Assembly (NCBI GenBank): GCA_027355945.1
Contig: DAIEHA010000007.1
Span: 1 to 44,499 of the forward strand
DNA: 44,499 bases
Source of the DNA: Candidatus Parcubacteria bacterium
GTDB taxonomy: Bacteria; Patescibacteriota; Minisyncoccia; UBA6257; 2-01-FULL-56-20
Direction of reading: 5' to 3'
Shown: one piece after another, positions 9,265 to 17,903 of the stretch
How positions within the stretch are numbered: position 1 is the first letter of the stretch
Layout of the letters: each line of letters begins with the position of its first letter
Made by a program: the position numbers and the translations under genes
The notes under the pieces: generated by a model
The model's input: only the letters and a program-made list of their open reading frames with translations
What the model was told of the DNA's origin: nothing
Database searches by the model: none

Positions 9265-9789
9265 TCATTTCCTTTTCAGAAGTTCCTCCCTTCCCGTGAT
9301 ACTCCCCATGCCGGCCATCCGGTCGAGGAACACCTTCCCCTCGAGATGGTCTTGCTCGTGCTGGACGATCCGGGCAAGAAGGCCTTCCACGCGCAAGACG
9401 AACCTCTTTCCATCGAGGCCGTAGGCGGCCACCATCACCGTATTTGCGCGGCGCACGATCCCGAAAAGCCCCGCATACGCCACGCTGCCGCATCCTTCAT
9501 AATCCGCGGTCTTGCGCGCGGAGACCTCGAGGATCTTCGGATTGATGAACACGCGGACAGGGTCCCTTCCGTCCGAACGCCTCGTGTCCGTCGTGCGGAT
9601 CTCCGTCACGAAGATCCTCTTGTTGATGCCTATCTGGGGCGCCGCCATTCCCACGAGGCCATTGGCCCTCATGGAATCCACGAGGTCTCTCACGATCTTC
9701 TTCACGGATGCCGAGGCCGGCAAAGGGACCGGCACGGATTTCGTCCGTATCGCGGGGTTCCCTATCTGCACCGTACGTTTCGTTGCCAT
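9265..9789 (-). CDS. def: Peptide deformylase
   Basis: GLVGMAAPQIGINKRIFV, EGCGSV, IVQHEQDHLEG. Confidence 0.92.
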   Translation of the reverse strand: MATKRTVQIGNPAIRTKSVPVPLPASASVKKIVRDLVDSMRANGLVGMAAPQIGINKRIFVTEIRTTDTRRSDGRDPVRVFINPKILEVSARKTADYEGCGSVAYAGLFGIVRRANTVMVAAYGLDGKRFVLRVEGLLARIVQHEQDHLEGKVFLDRMAGMGSITGREELLKRK

Positions 9790-9801
9790 TGCGCGTGTTT
9801 C

Positions 9802-11103
9802 CTACCGATCGTGTGCGGCCTTTTCCTTTATCGCCCTTTCGAACATGTCCCGTTCGCTCCATGGCACCTTGCCGCCACCGCGCACATGGATCCATTCCTC
9901 GCTCCCCTTTCCCGTCCCGATCACGACATCGCCCGCCCGCGCCATCGAGAACCCCGCGCGCACCGCTTCGGCGCGGTCCAACACCCTTCGCACGCGCATC
10001 GCCTTCGCAGGATCGATCTCCCGGATCCCCTTCTCGATCTCGTCGAGGATCTCCCCGGGATCCTCATCATATGGATCTTCGTCCGTAAGGATGATCTCAT
10101 CGCACCACCGCGCAGCGGCCGCCCCCATTGCGGAACGCTTCCATCTATCCCTGCCGCCGCCCGCGGCGCCGAGCAGCGCGATAAGGCGCGGATGCGGATG
10201 CTCCGGCGTCGGTTTCGGCTTCACCGCGCGATATGCCGCCTCAAGGGAATCAGGAGTGTGGGCGTAATCCACTACGCCGGTATACCCGCCCTCCCGCACG
10301 AATTCCATCCTTCCCGGGACTCCTCCGAAATTCAGGATGGCACGTTCGATCGTCGCATCGTCCACGCCAAGCCGGCGCCCGATCGCCGCCGCGACGGCGA
10401 TGTGTTCTTTATTGAAATCGCTCAGCAGGAATCCTTGAGGGGCCTTCTCTCCCTCCGCGTGGCGCGCGGCCTCTATCCGCGGCATGCACCCCTTCACAAA
10501 CTCGTCATCCTTCGAATACCGCAGGGGAACCGATGAGAGCGCATCGAAGAAAAACCCGGATTCGCGGTCGTCCCGGTTCAGGAACACCTCCCCGCCTCCG
10601 CTCAGAACGTACCGCAAGAACGAAAGCTTCGCCGCACGATAGTTCTCGTACGACCCGTGCGCCTCGATATGCTCCGGATGAAGGTTCGTGAGGACCCCCA
10701 TATCCCATTTGATGAAACGATGCCGATGCGCGGCGACCCCCTGCGACGTCACTTCGATGAGCGCATACTCGCAGTTCGCGCGGACCGCCCTCCCGAGGAA
10801 GTGCTGGATGTAAGCCCTTCCCGGCATCGAATTCCCCGTATGGTTCCTCTCGCTCCCCTCCCCCGTCTTCACGCGCAGAGAGGAAAGCAGTGCGGTCCTC
10901 TTCCCTGCAGCCTCGAGGATCGCATTGATGAGCTCGAGGGCGGTCGTCTTCCCCTTTGTCCCCGTCACCCCTATCGTGAATATCCTCCTGCTCGGATTGC
11001 GGTACGCCGCAGAGCCTGTCCATGCCCATATGAAATGATACGCGGATACCGCTCCGGGAAGGCCGTAGAACAATCTTGCAAGCTGTGATCGTTTGATGTC
11101 CAT
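9802..11103 (-). CDS. murE: Mur ligase family protein, MurE-like (lacks typical N-terminal substrate domain)
   Basis: GVTGTKGKTT P-loop, LIEVTSQGVAAHR, LTNLHPEHIEAHGSYENYRAAK, VDYAHTPDSLE, TDEDPYDEDP. Confidence 0.8.
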   Translation of the reverse strand: MDIKRSQLARLFYGLPGAVSAYHFIWAWTGSAAYRNPSRRIFTIGVTGTKGKTTALELINAILEAAGKRTALLSSLRVKTGEGSERNHTGNSMPGRAYIQHFLGRAVRANCEYALIEVTSQGVAAHRHRFIKWDMGVLTNLHPEHIEAHGSYENYRAAKLSFLRYVLSGGGEVFLNRDDRESGFFFDALSSVPLRYSKDDEFVKGCMPRIEAARHAEGEKAPQGFLLSDFNKEHIAVAAAIGRRLGVDDATIERAILNFGGVPGRMEFVREGGYTGVVDYAHTPDSLEAAYRAVKPKPTPEHPHPRLIALLGAAGGGRDRWKRSAMGAAAARWCDEIILTDEDPYDEDPGEILDEIEKGIREIDPAKAMRVRRVLDRAEAVRAGFSMARAGDVVIGTGKGSEEWIHVRGGGKVPWSERDMFERAIKEKAAHDR

Positions 11104-11165
11104 GTAGATGTGTTCGCGTCGATCCCCGCCCTTCGGAATGGATGCGGCCGGTCCCCGGGATGACG

Positions 11166-11759
11166 TCAGCGTTTCGCATTCGCGCCGAGGATCTTGAGCG
11201 CCGCCTTCAACCGTTCCTCGGTGCCCTTCACCTCCTCCCCGACCTTCGCGATCGCCGCACGAGCCTCGTCGCGCCGGTATCCCAGGCTTGCAAGCGCCTC
11301 GATGAGGTCCGAGTCGGTCTCCATCCGTTCCACCACCGCACCCGAACGCGTGGATTCCACCTTCGCCTTAAGCTCGAGGATCACCCGTTCGGCCGTCTTC
11401 CTCCCTATGCCTGCCGCACGAGTAAGCAGATCGGGGCGATTTTCCTTGATGGCTGCCGCAAGTTCCTCGAGTGGTCCGGTATCGAGGATCGCGAGCGCCG
11501 ATTTGGGACCCACGCCCGAAACGCTGATGAGCATCCCGAAGAACTCGAGCTCGTCCTGCGATGCGAACCCGTAAAGATCGAGTGCGTCCTCCTTCACGTG
11601 AAGGTGGGAAAAGAGCCTGACAACCCCCTCGCCTCCCGCCGCAGGAAGGGCCGTGCGCGTCCCTTTGCTCACATAGAGCCTCAATCCCACCCCGCCCGCC
11701 TCGACGACCACGAAATTCTCCCCTTTGAGCGCAAGCTTCCCGGAAACGCTGTAGATCAT
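11166..11759 (-). CDS. ruvA: Holliday junction branch migration protein RuvA
   Basis: MIYSVSGKLALKGENFVVVEAGGVGLRLYVS, ISVSGVGPKSALAIL, AAGIGRKTAERVILELK, AL.SLGY C-terminal UBA-like region. Confidence 0.93.
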   Translation of the reverse strand: MIYSVSGKLALKGENFVVVEAGGVGLRLYVSKGTRTALPAAGGEGVVRLFSHLHVKEDALDLYGFASQDELEFFGMLISVSGVGPKSALAILDTGPLEELAAAIKENRPDLLTRAAGIGRKTAERVILELKAKVESTRSGAVVERMETDSDLIEALASLGYRRDEARAAIAKVGEEVKGTEERLKAALKILGANAKR

Positions 11760-11765
11760 AAGGAT

Positions 11766-11771
11766 ATTATA
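11766..11771 (-). promoter_or_regulatory. -10 element for ruvA (leaderless)
   Basis: TATAAT 6 nt before ATG on minus strand. Confidence 0.55.
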
Positions 11772-11798
11772 TAGGCCCCGGGGCATCTGGCATATCCC

Positions 11799-11826
11799 TT
11801 GCAAAAATCTCCGTTTCCTCTATAAT
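11799..11826 (+). promoter_or_regulatory. Promoter of rpsT (leaderless)
   Basis: TTGCAA, 16-nt spacer, TATAAT, 7 nt to ATG. Confidence 0.7.
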
Positions 11827-11833
11827 AGTTCCC

Positions 11834-12109
11834 ATGCCGATAACCAGCTCAGCAAAGAAGGCTCTCCGTCAGAACGTCACCCGGCGGAAGCAGAACGAGG
11901 CCAGGAAAGAGGCCTATAAGAAAGCAGTGAAGGAATACCGTAAGCTCATCACCGCCAAGAAGTTCGACGATGCCAAAAAGTCGTTCCCTGCGGTTTTCAA
12001 GGCGCTCGATAAAGCGGCGAAGACCAAAGTGATCGAGAAGAACAAGGCAAGCCGTCTCAAGTCGCGCCTCGCTCAGCTCACCAATAGGTCCACCAAAGCC
12101 TCCTCGTAA
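11834..12109 (+). CDS. rpsT: 30S ribosomal protein S20
   Basis: MPITSSAKKALRQNVTRRKQNEARKEAYKKAVKEYRKLI; KNKASRLKSRLAQL. Confidence 0.93.
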   Translation: MPITSSAKKALRQNVTRRKQNEARKEAYKKAVKEYRKLITAKKFDDAKKSFPAVFKALDKAAKTKVIEKNKASRLKSRLAQLTNRSTKASS

Positions 12110-12864
12110 TCGACCTTCCCCGACTTCACCGCCAGATCATACTCCGCCATGTGCGGGGTTTTTTCTTGCCATTGCGCGGCGAGGATATTGAATATCTTTG
12201 CGGGGGGATCGGCGAGGGCAAGCATCGATTCGAATGCGTAAAGGCGGTTCCTCAGATCGTGGCTTTTGAGCCCGTTCATGAGCATCCAATAATCGGGCGC
12301 CGTCTCGAGCCCTAATTCCCCGAGATCGTTCTTTTCAATGGCGGCGGTGCGTCCAAAGGCGAGCGCTGCGATCTTCTCGAGCTCGGTCACAAGGCCCCAT
12401 GCATCCCCTTGGAACACGCTCCCGAGGAACTGCACCGCGGAGGGGGCGAGATCCGCGCCGCGATCGTTCGCCTCCTTCTTCACGAACGCAAGCCATTCCG
12501 CACCGACAAGCGCCTTGAACTCCTGGACGATCACCGGCTTTTTGAGCAGGAACGCGAGCGCTTTCACCGGTTTCTCCCGTTCCGCCACCAATACGGTGGC
12601 ATCCTTCGCATCGAGGAGCGGCTCAAGGAGCTTTGCGAGTCTCTTTGCTTCGAGCGCGAACGCATTCTCCAGCACCGCAAGCCTCGGCGCATCGAAGAGC
12701 GACTGCGTGGCAAGGAACCTTTCCGCCTCTTCCGGCGCCGTTTTGCTCTCGAAATCAAATTCGGCGAGGCCGATGTCCGAACGCTTTTTCACGAACTCCT
12801 CCACAACCGCGCGCCGTTTCGCGGTGCGCCGGTAGTCGTCGGGGCCATAAAGAAATACGATCAT
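12073..12864 (-). CDS. holA: DNA polymerase III subunit delta
   Basis: MIVFLYGPDDYRRTAKRRAVVEEF and overall delta-like sequence; convergent neighbour of rpsT. Confidence 0.82.
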   Translation of the reverse strand: MIVFLYGPDDYRRTAKRRAVVEEFVKKRSDIGLAEFDFESKTAPEEAERFLATQSLFDAPRLAVLENAFALEAKRLAKLLEPLLDAKDATVLVAEREKPVKALAFLLKKPVIVQEFKALVGAEWLAFVKKEANDRGADLAPSAVQFLGSVFQGDAWGLVTELEKIAALAFGRTAAIEKNDLGELGLETAPDYWMLMNGLKSHDLRNRLYAFESMLALADPPAKIFNILAAQWQEKTPHMAEYDLAVKSGKVDYEEALVDLLVS

Positions 12865-12952
12865 ACTGTAAGGATAAGGGGTTTATCCACAAAATCAAAT
12901 TGCGGCCCTCCCATTATGGATCTACCATGAATATCAGAGGAGGAGTCCTTCT

Positions 12953-13282
12953 ATGACCCCCAACGTCCCCATTTCGGAAGAGATCCGTTTGGCCACCCTG
13001 CGCGACGTGTTCGCTTTGCACAACACTGCGCTCAACGTCAAGCAGCATTTCCAATTCGATAGCAGGTTCCTGAGGGTCGGTGCTTGGATCAATCTTGGTT
13101 GTCCAAGGATCAAGTGGAACGAGATAAGGAGCGATCTCCGGAATGTCGCAAGCCGCTTGCGGGATTTCGGAAATCTTTCCGAAGGAGAACGGGCCGCCAT
13201 GCAACGCCTTTTCGAGGAATCGATCAAACCCGAACCTGATTTCCGCCGCATTCAGGTATGCTGGGCCTACATCGATCTTTAA
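12953..13282 (+). CDS. Hypothetical protein (109 aa)
   Basis: SD AGAGGAGGAG before ATG; strong terminator downstream. Confidence 0.6.
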   Translation: MTPNVPISEEIRLATLRDVFALHNTALNVKQHFQFDSRFLRVGAWINLGCPRIKWNEIRSDLRNVASRLRDFGNLSEGERAAMQRLFEESIKPEPDFRRIQVCWAYIDL

Positions 13283-13302
13283 CCTCACCCACATCAAAAA
13301 CC

Positions 13303-13333
13303 GGCGATCGCCCCCCCGACGATCGCCTTTTTT
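13303..13333. terminator. Rho-independent terminator between convergent genes
   Basis: GGCGATCG-CCCCCCCGA-CGATCGCC then TTTTTT; last T overlaps the pyrG stop codon. Confidence 0.85.
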
Positions 13334-15032
13334 ATTCCTCGCCGCGGCGCGCCTGCGCGGCCCTCATGAACTCCCGGAACAGCGGACTGGGGCGCATTGG
13401 CCTTGATTTGAGCTCGGGGTGGAACTGAGTGCCCACAAAGAACGGGTGCTCACGTTTCGGAAGCTCCAGTACTTCCATGAGCCTTCTCGACGGAGACCTG
13501 CCGGAGAATACCGCACCCGCATGCTCGAGGCGCGATACGAAACGAGGATTCACTTCGAATCGATGTCTATGCCGCTCGCTGATCTTCGTCGCGCCGTAGG
13601 CGCGCTCGGCGATGGTCCCCTTCTTGAGCACCGCAGGATATGCACCGAGCCGCATCGTCGCGCCATACTTCTTCTCGGCCATGAGCTTCTTCTGTTCGGG
13701 CAGGATGTCGATGACGGGATGCTTCGTGCGGGGGTCTATCTCCGTCGTGTTCGCGTCCTTCCATCCGAGCACATCGCGCGCAATCTCGATCGTGGCCAGC
13801 TGCATGCCATAGCAAAGGCCGAGATAGGGTATCTTCCTTTCGCGGCAGTAGCGTATCGCCGCAAGCTTGCCCTCCACGCCTCGTGCGCCGAACCCGCCGG
13901 GAACGATCACACCGTCGTACGCGCCAAGTCCCTCGAGGTTCTCCACTGCAACCGCCTCTGCTTTCGCCACCCCCTCCTTCGAAGCTCCGCTTCCGATATG
14001 CGGCTCGAAATCCTCCGAATCGATCCAATGGATGTTCGGCTTCACCCCCCAGTGCGCCGCCGCGTGCCGGACCGCCTCTATCACCGAGAGATACGAATCG
14101 GCGAGCACGAACCTCCCGCTCGAAAAATATTTCCCCACGATGCCGATGTTCACGGAGCGTGTGGCCCCGTCCATGCGCTCGGTGAGCGCGCGCCACTCTT
14201 TGAGGTCCTTTTTTGCGGCCCTGATCCCCAGTTTCCCGAGAATGAGGTCGCCGAGCCGGTCCTTCTCGAAGTTCAGGGGGATGTCATAGATGTCTGCGAC
14301 ATCGGGCGCGGAGATCACATCCTCCTCGCTCACATTGCAGTTGAACGCGATCTTCTCCTTGCGTTTCGCATCGATCGGATATTTCGCGCGCGCGAGGATG
14401 AAGTCTGGCTGAAGCCCTACGGCGTTCAGGGCGCGCACCGCATGCTGCGTCGGCTTGGTCTTCAACTCATTGTCGTCGTTCATGATCGGGAGATGGCTCA
14501 CGAGAATGAGCACGACGTCCTTCGGCGATTTGATCTTCAGCATGCGCACCGCCTCGAGGAAAAGGATGTTCTCATATTCCCCCGCGGTGCCCCCTATCTC
14601 CGTGATCGCGATCCGGGCCTTTGCAAGTTCCGCCGCTTTGCGGATCCGATCGATCACTTCCATGGGGATGTACGGCACCACGCTCACCGAACGTCCGCCA
14701 TATCCCATGCTCCGCTCGCGCTCGATCACCGTTTTATACACGCTTCCGGTCGTCATGTAATTCGCCCCGGAAAGGTCCCTGTCGAGGAAACGTTCGTAAT
14801 TCCCCATATCCTGATCGCACTCCGTACCATCATCCAAAACAAAAACCTCACCGTGTTCGGTGGGGTTCATGGTGCCGGCGTCAACGTTGACGTACGGATC
14901 GATCTTGAGGGACGTGACCTCGATCCCGCGGGATTGCAGGATCTTCGCAATGGATGACGACGCCACTCCCTTGCCGACGCCCGACATCACTCCTCCTACT
15001 ACGAATATGAATTTCTGATCCGTGGAGGCCAT
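13332..15032 (-). CDS. pyrG: CTP synthase
   Basis: KFIFVVGGVMSGVGKGVASSSIAKILQSRG, PGGFGARGVEGKLAAIRYCRERKIPYLGLCYGMQ. Confidence 0.97.
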   Translation of the reverse strand: MASTDQKFIFVVGGVMSGVGKGVASSSIAKILQSRGIEVTSLKIDPYVNVDAGTMNPTEHGEVFVLDDGTECDQDMGNYERFLDRDLSGANYMTTGSVYKTVIERERSMGYGGRSVSVVPYIPMEVIDRIRKAAELAKARIAITEIGGTAGEYENILFLEAVRMLKIKSPKDVVLILVSHLPIMNDDNELKTKPTQHAVRALNAVGLQPDFILARAKYPIDAKRKEKIAFNCNVSEEDVISAPDVADIYDIPLNFEKDRLGDLILGKLGIRAAKKDLKEWRALTERMDGATRSVNIGIVGKYFSSGRFVLADSYLSVIEAVRHAAAHWGVKPNIHWIDSEDFEPHIGSGASKEGVAKAEAVAVENLEGLGAYDGVIVPGGFGARGVEGKLAAIRYCRERKIPYLGLCYGMQLATIEIARDVLGWKDANTTEIDPRTKHPVIDILPEQKKLMAEKKYGATMRLGAYPAVLKKGTIAERAYGATKISERHRHRFEVNPRFVSRLEHAGAVFSGRSPSRRLMEVLELPKREHPFFVGTQFHPELKSRPMRPSPLFREFMRAAQARRGEE

Positions 15033-15074
15033 AACGCCTCTCAGTATACACGAGCGTTCCCGCAACGACAAATC

Positions 15075-16424
15075 CTATACGAGATCCGCCGATCCCATCT
15101 CGTGCCTTGGCACGAGCGCCGGGTCCGTCGGAATGGCAAACGAGACCGTCGTGCCGCGATCGAGCTCCGATTCGGCCCAAATCTGCCCTCCATGCGCCGC
15201 AACGACGCCCTTCGCGATATAAAGCCCGAGGCCCGAACCTTCCGTTTGCGCCTTCACCGCGTTGCCCGCGCGATAGAACTTCGTGAAAAGCTTCCCGAGG
15301 TCCTCTTTCGGGATGCCGATGCCCGTATCCCTCACGCTCACCACGAGATACGGCTTCCCCTGAAGCCGGTCCACCTTCACCGTCACCTCGCCGTTCTCCA
15401 CGTTATAGCGGATGGCATTCTCAAGGATGTTCGTGAGTGCAAGGGAGAGCTGCTTCGGGTCGATCATCACCTTGGGAAGCTCCTCCGAGGGACGATCGAG
15501 GTAGATCTTCACCCCCGCCTTGCGGGCTGCGGGCAGAACCCCCGCCAATACCCCGTTCACATACTGCACGAGATCCGTGCTTTCGAATGCATATCCCACC
15601 TGGCCGTCCTCCATCTTTGCGATGCCAAGGAGGTCCTCGATGCGCGTGAGGAGATTCTGGCTCGCGGCCGCCGCGGTCGCCGCGATCATCTTCTCCGTTT
15701 CGGAAAGTTCCTGCGCCTGGGAGAGCGACTGAAGCGCCCAATTGATATCCGTCGCCGGACCGCGCAGCTGATGCGATGCGACGGTGATGAAATCGCTCTT
15801 CGCACGAAGCGCGGCGATCTGCGGCGTACGGTCCCTCACGATCTTCACGAACGCACGAGTGCGGCCGTCGGCGTCCGTCACCGGCTCCGTCGATACCCGC
15901 AGTTCAAGCTCCGGATCGGCAAGGGAGACGTCGGCCACCTGGGGAAGCTCGCCCTCTCTGCTCCTCGGCATGACCCGGGGCGCAAGCGAAGGGAACACGA
16001 CCTGCGCAAGCGTCTTCCATCCGCCCTCGCCCTCGGCATCGCGCGGAGAAAGCACGTGCCCCACCGCTTCGGTCGCGGTGATCCCAAAAAGCTTTTCTGC
16101 AACATGATTGAAGTACGTGATGCGGAAATCGGTGCCGTAGATGATGAGCGCATCCTCGATCGCCCCAAGGATGCTCTTCAGTTCCCCGTCGCCGCTCTGC
16201 ACCTGGGCGAGAGGCGAAGCGCCCCGCTCCTGCATCCGCAAGGCCGCGATCGCGATGACCGCCACCGCAACAAGGGCCGCTCCTTCGGCGATCGCAAACG
16301 GCAGCGGCATCCTTGCCGCCGCTGCCACCCCCGCACCCGCCGCGACCGCAAAAATGATAAGCGCGGCAGGAATGGTCCCGGGCGGGATCGCTCCCTTTTT
16401 AGATGTAGCCTTTATATTCTCCAA
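15075..16424 (-). CDS. PAS-domain sensor histidine kinase with two N-terminal TM helices
   Basis: PAS-like ALIIYGTDFRITYFNHVAEKLFGI, H-box FITVASHQLRGPATDINW, N-box LTNILENAIRYN, G boxes; start codon uncertain (TTG at 16424 proposed). Confidence 0.88.
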   Translation of the reverse strand: MENIKATSKKGAIPPGTIPAALIIFAVAAGAGVAAAARMPLPFAIAEGAALVAVAVIAIAALRMQERGASPLAQVQSGDGELKSILGAIEDALIIYGTDFRITYFNHVAEKLFGITATEAVGHVLSPRDAEGEGGWKTLAQVVFPSLAPRVMPRSREGELPQVADVSLADPELELRVSTEPVTDADGRTRAFVKIVRDRTPQIAALRAKSDFITVASHQLRGPATDINWALQSLSQAQELSETEKMIAATAAAASQNLLTRIEDLLGIAKMEDGQVGYAFESTDLVQYVNGVLAGVLPAARKAGVKIYLDRPSEELPKVMIDPKQLSLALTNILENAIRYNVENGEVTVKVDRLQGKPYLVVSVRDTGIGIPKEDLGKLFTKFYRAGNAVKAQTEGSGLGLYIAKGVVAAHGGQIWAESELDRGTTVSFAIPTDPALVPRHEMGSADLV

Positions 16425-16452
16425 TATAATAATGATACTCCACCCACCCTCC

Positions 16453-17430
16453 TTAAAACAGGGGATTCTGTCCTTCGGGACCCTTCCTTTTCCCCGCCCC
16501 ATTCCCTTTATGTTTTCCCACACTCTCCTTGTTCGCGCGTATTTCCCCGGCCGGCGCCGCATCTCCTTCGTAGATCCTTTTGAGAAGCGTCGCAAATCCC
16601 ATATTGATGAAATACTCCTCTATTCCCGGGTCCCGCAGATCGCTCCGCGGAACGAGCGCCTCGAGCTCCGGCATTTCGAGCGGCACGTGCCGCTCGAGCA
16701 CGACAAGCGAACGTGAACGCTCCGCCTCCATCCTGAACGGTCCTATCTTTTTCTCTGCCTTCGCATCCTCTCCCATGTGCGCGAAAATGCCCTCCACCGA
16801 CCCGTATTTCGTAAGAAGCTCCACCGCGGTCTTCGGCCCCACCCCGGGCACGCCCTTGATGTTGTCCGAGGCATCGCCGACGAGCGCCTTGTAATCCACC
16901 ATCTGTGCGGGCGTCACGCCAAATCGCCCCTTTACCCCCGCTTCATCGTAGATCGTGGTATCGCTCACGCCTTTGTTGAATGTCCGCACGGCGACGCATC
17001 CGTCCTCCACGAGCTGGAATGTATCCCTGTCGCCGGTAAGAATGACGACGCTCACCCCCTCCTCCCGCTTGAAACGCTCAGCGAACGTCGCAATGAGATC
17101 GTCCGCCTCATATCCGGGCATCTCGAACGTCCGTATGCCGAACGCGGGAAATAGCCTGTGCGCTTCAACGATCTGCGCAATGAGATCGTCGGGCGCCGGC
17201 GGCCGTTGAGCTTTGTATTCGGCATATGCCTGTTCGCGGAATGTAGGCTCGGGCCTGTCAAAGAGGGCTGCCGCATAATCCGGCCTCCCGTCGCGCCAAA
17301 GCTTCATAAGGATGCTCGCGATGCCGTAAATCGCCCCGCTCGGCCTCCCGTCCGGCGTCGTGAACGGCGGCAACGCGTGAAACGAACGATGGATGATCGA
17401 ATTTGCGTCGATGAGCAATAGTTGTTTCAT
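16453..17430 (-). CDS. Stand-alone 5'-3' exonuclease (PolA N-terminal domain-like)
   Basis: LLLIDANSIIHRSFHALPPF, YEADDLIATFAERF, ILTGDRDTFQLV, ALVGDASDNIKGVPGVGPKTAVELL. Confidence 0.9.
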   Translation of the reverse strand: MKQLLLIDANSIIHRSFHALPPFTTPDGRPSGAIYGIASILMKLWRDGRPDYAAALFDRPEPTFREQAYAEYKAQRPPAPDDLIAQIVEAHRLFPAFGIRTFEMPGYEADDLIATFAERFKREEGVSVVILTGDRDTFQLVEDGCVAVRTFNKGVSDTTIYDEAGVKGRFGVTPAQMVDYKALVGDASDNIKGVPGVGPKTAVELLTKYGSVEGIFAHMGEDAKAEKKIGPFRMEAERSRSLVVLERHVPLEMPELEALVPRSDLRDPGIEEYFINMGFATLLKRIYEGDAAPAGEIRANKESVGKHKGNGAGKRKGPEGQNPLF

Positions 17431-17903
17431 GTGCGTCCTCCTTCGGTTATAGAGACGTTTCGCAACCCTTCCTTTTTACCGTATCCGAATTTTATCCATA
17501 CAGCACCCCGCGGGATCGCATCCTTTATCCGCTCACCCCATTCAATGAGGACGATGTTCCTCGGATCTTCGAGAAGCTCATCGAATCCGAGCACGGAGAG
17601 ATGGGACGCATCTTTCAATCGGTATGCATCCATATGGAATACGTGTTTCCGTGCCGCCCGCGCGACATAGCGCCGCATGATCACGAATGTGGGGCTCGGG
17701 ACCCGGCGGCGGACGCCCAACCCGTGCAGGAACCCCTGCACGAACGTCGTCTTTCCCGCCCCAAGCTCCCCGGAAAGCACCACGACAGAGGCTCCCTTAT
17801 CCCCCGGGGCCTCCTTCAGAAATCCTTCCGAGAACACCTCGCCGAGGCGTTTCGTCTCCTCCGAGGAGGATGTGCGATAGATAGTCGTTTTTTTTGACCG
17901 CAT
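17427..17903 (-). CDS. tsaE: tRNA threonylcarbamoyladenosine biosynthesis ATPase TsaE
   Basis: LSGELGAGKTTFVQGFLHGLGV, SPTFVIMRRY, HMDAYRL, IVLIEWGERI; ATGA overlap with downstream gene. Confidence 0.92.
   Translation of the reverse strand: MRSKKTTIYRTSSSEETKRLGEVFSEGFLKEAPGDKGASVVVLSGELGAGKTTFVQGFLHGLGVRRRVPSPTFVIMRRYVARAARKHVFHMDAYRLKDASHLSVLGFDELLEDPRNIVLIEWGERIKDAIPRGAVWIKFGYGKKEGLRNVSITEGGRT

Noticed and set aside
6549-16583. Long plus-strand ORFs 6549..7715, 7773..9299, 9346..10536, 13419..14957 and 15102..16583
   Set aside because: Antisense to genes with clear families (permease/LOG, MBL nuclease, def/murE, pyrG, histidine kinase); Arg/His-rich compositions
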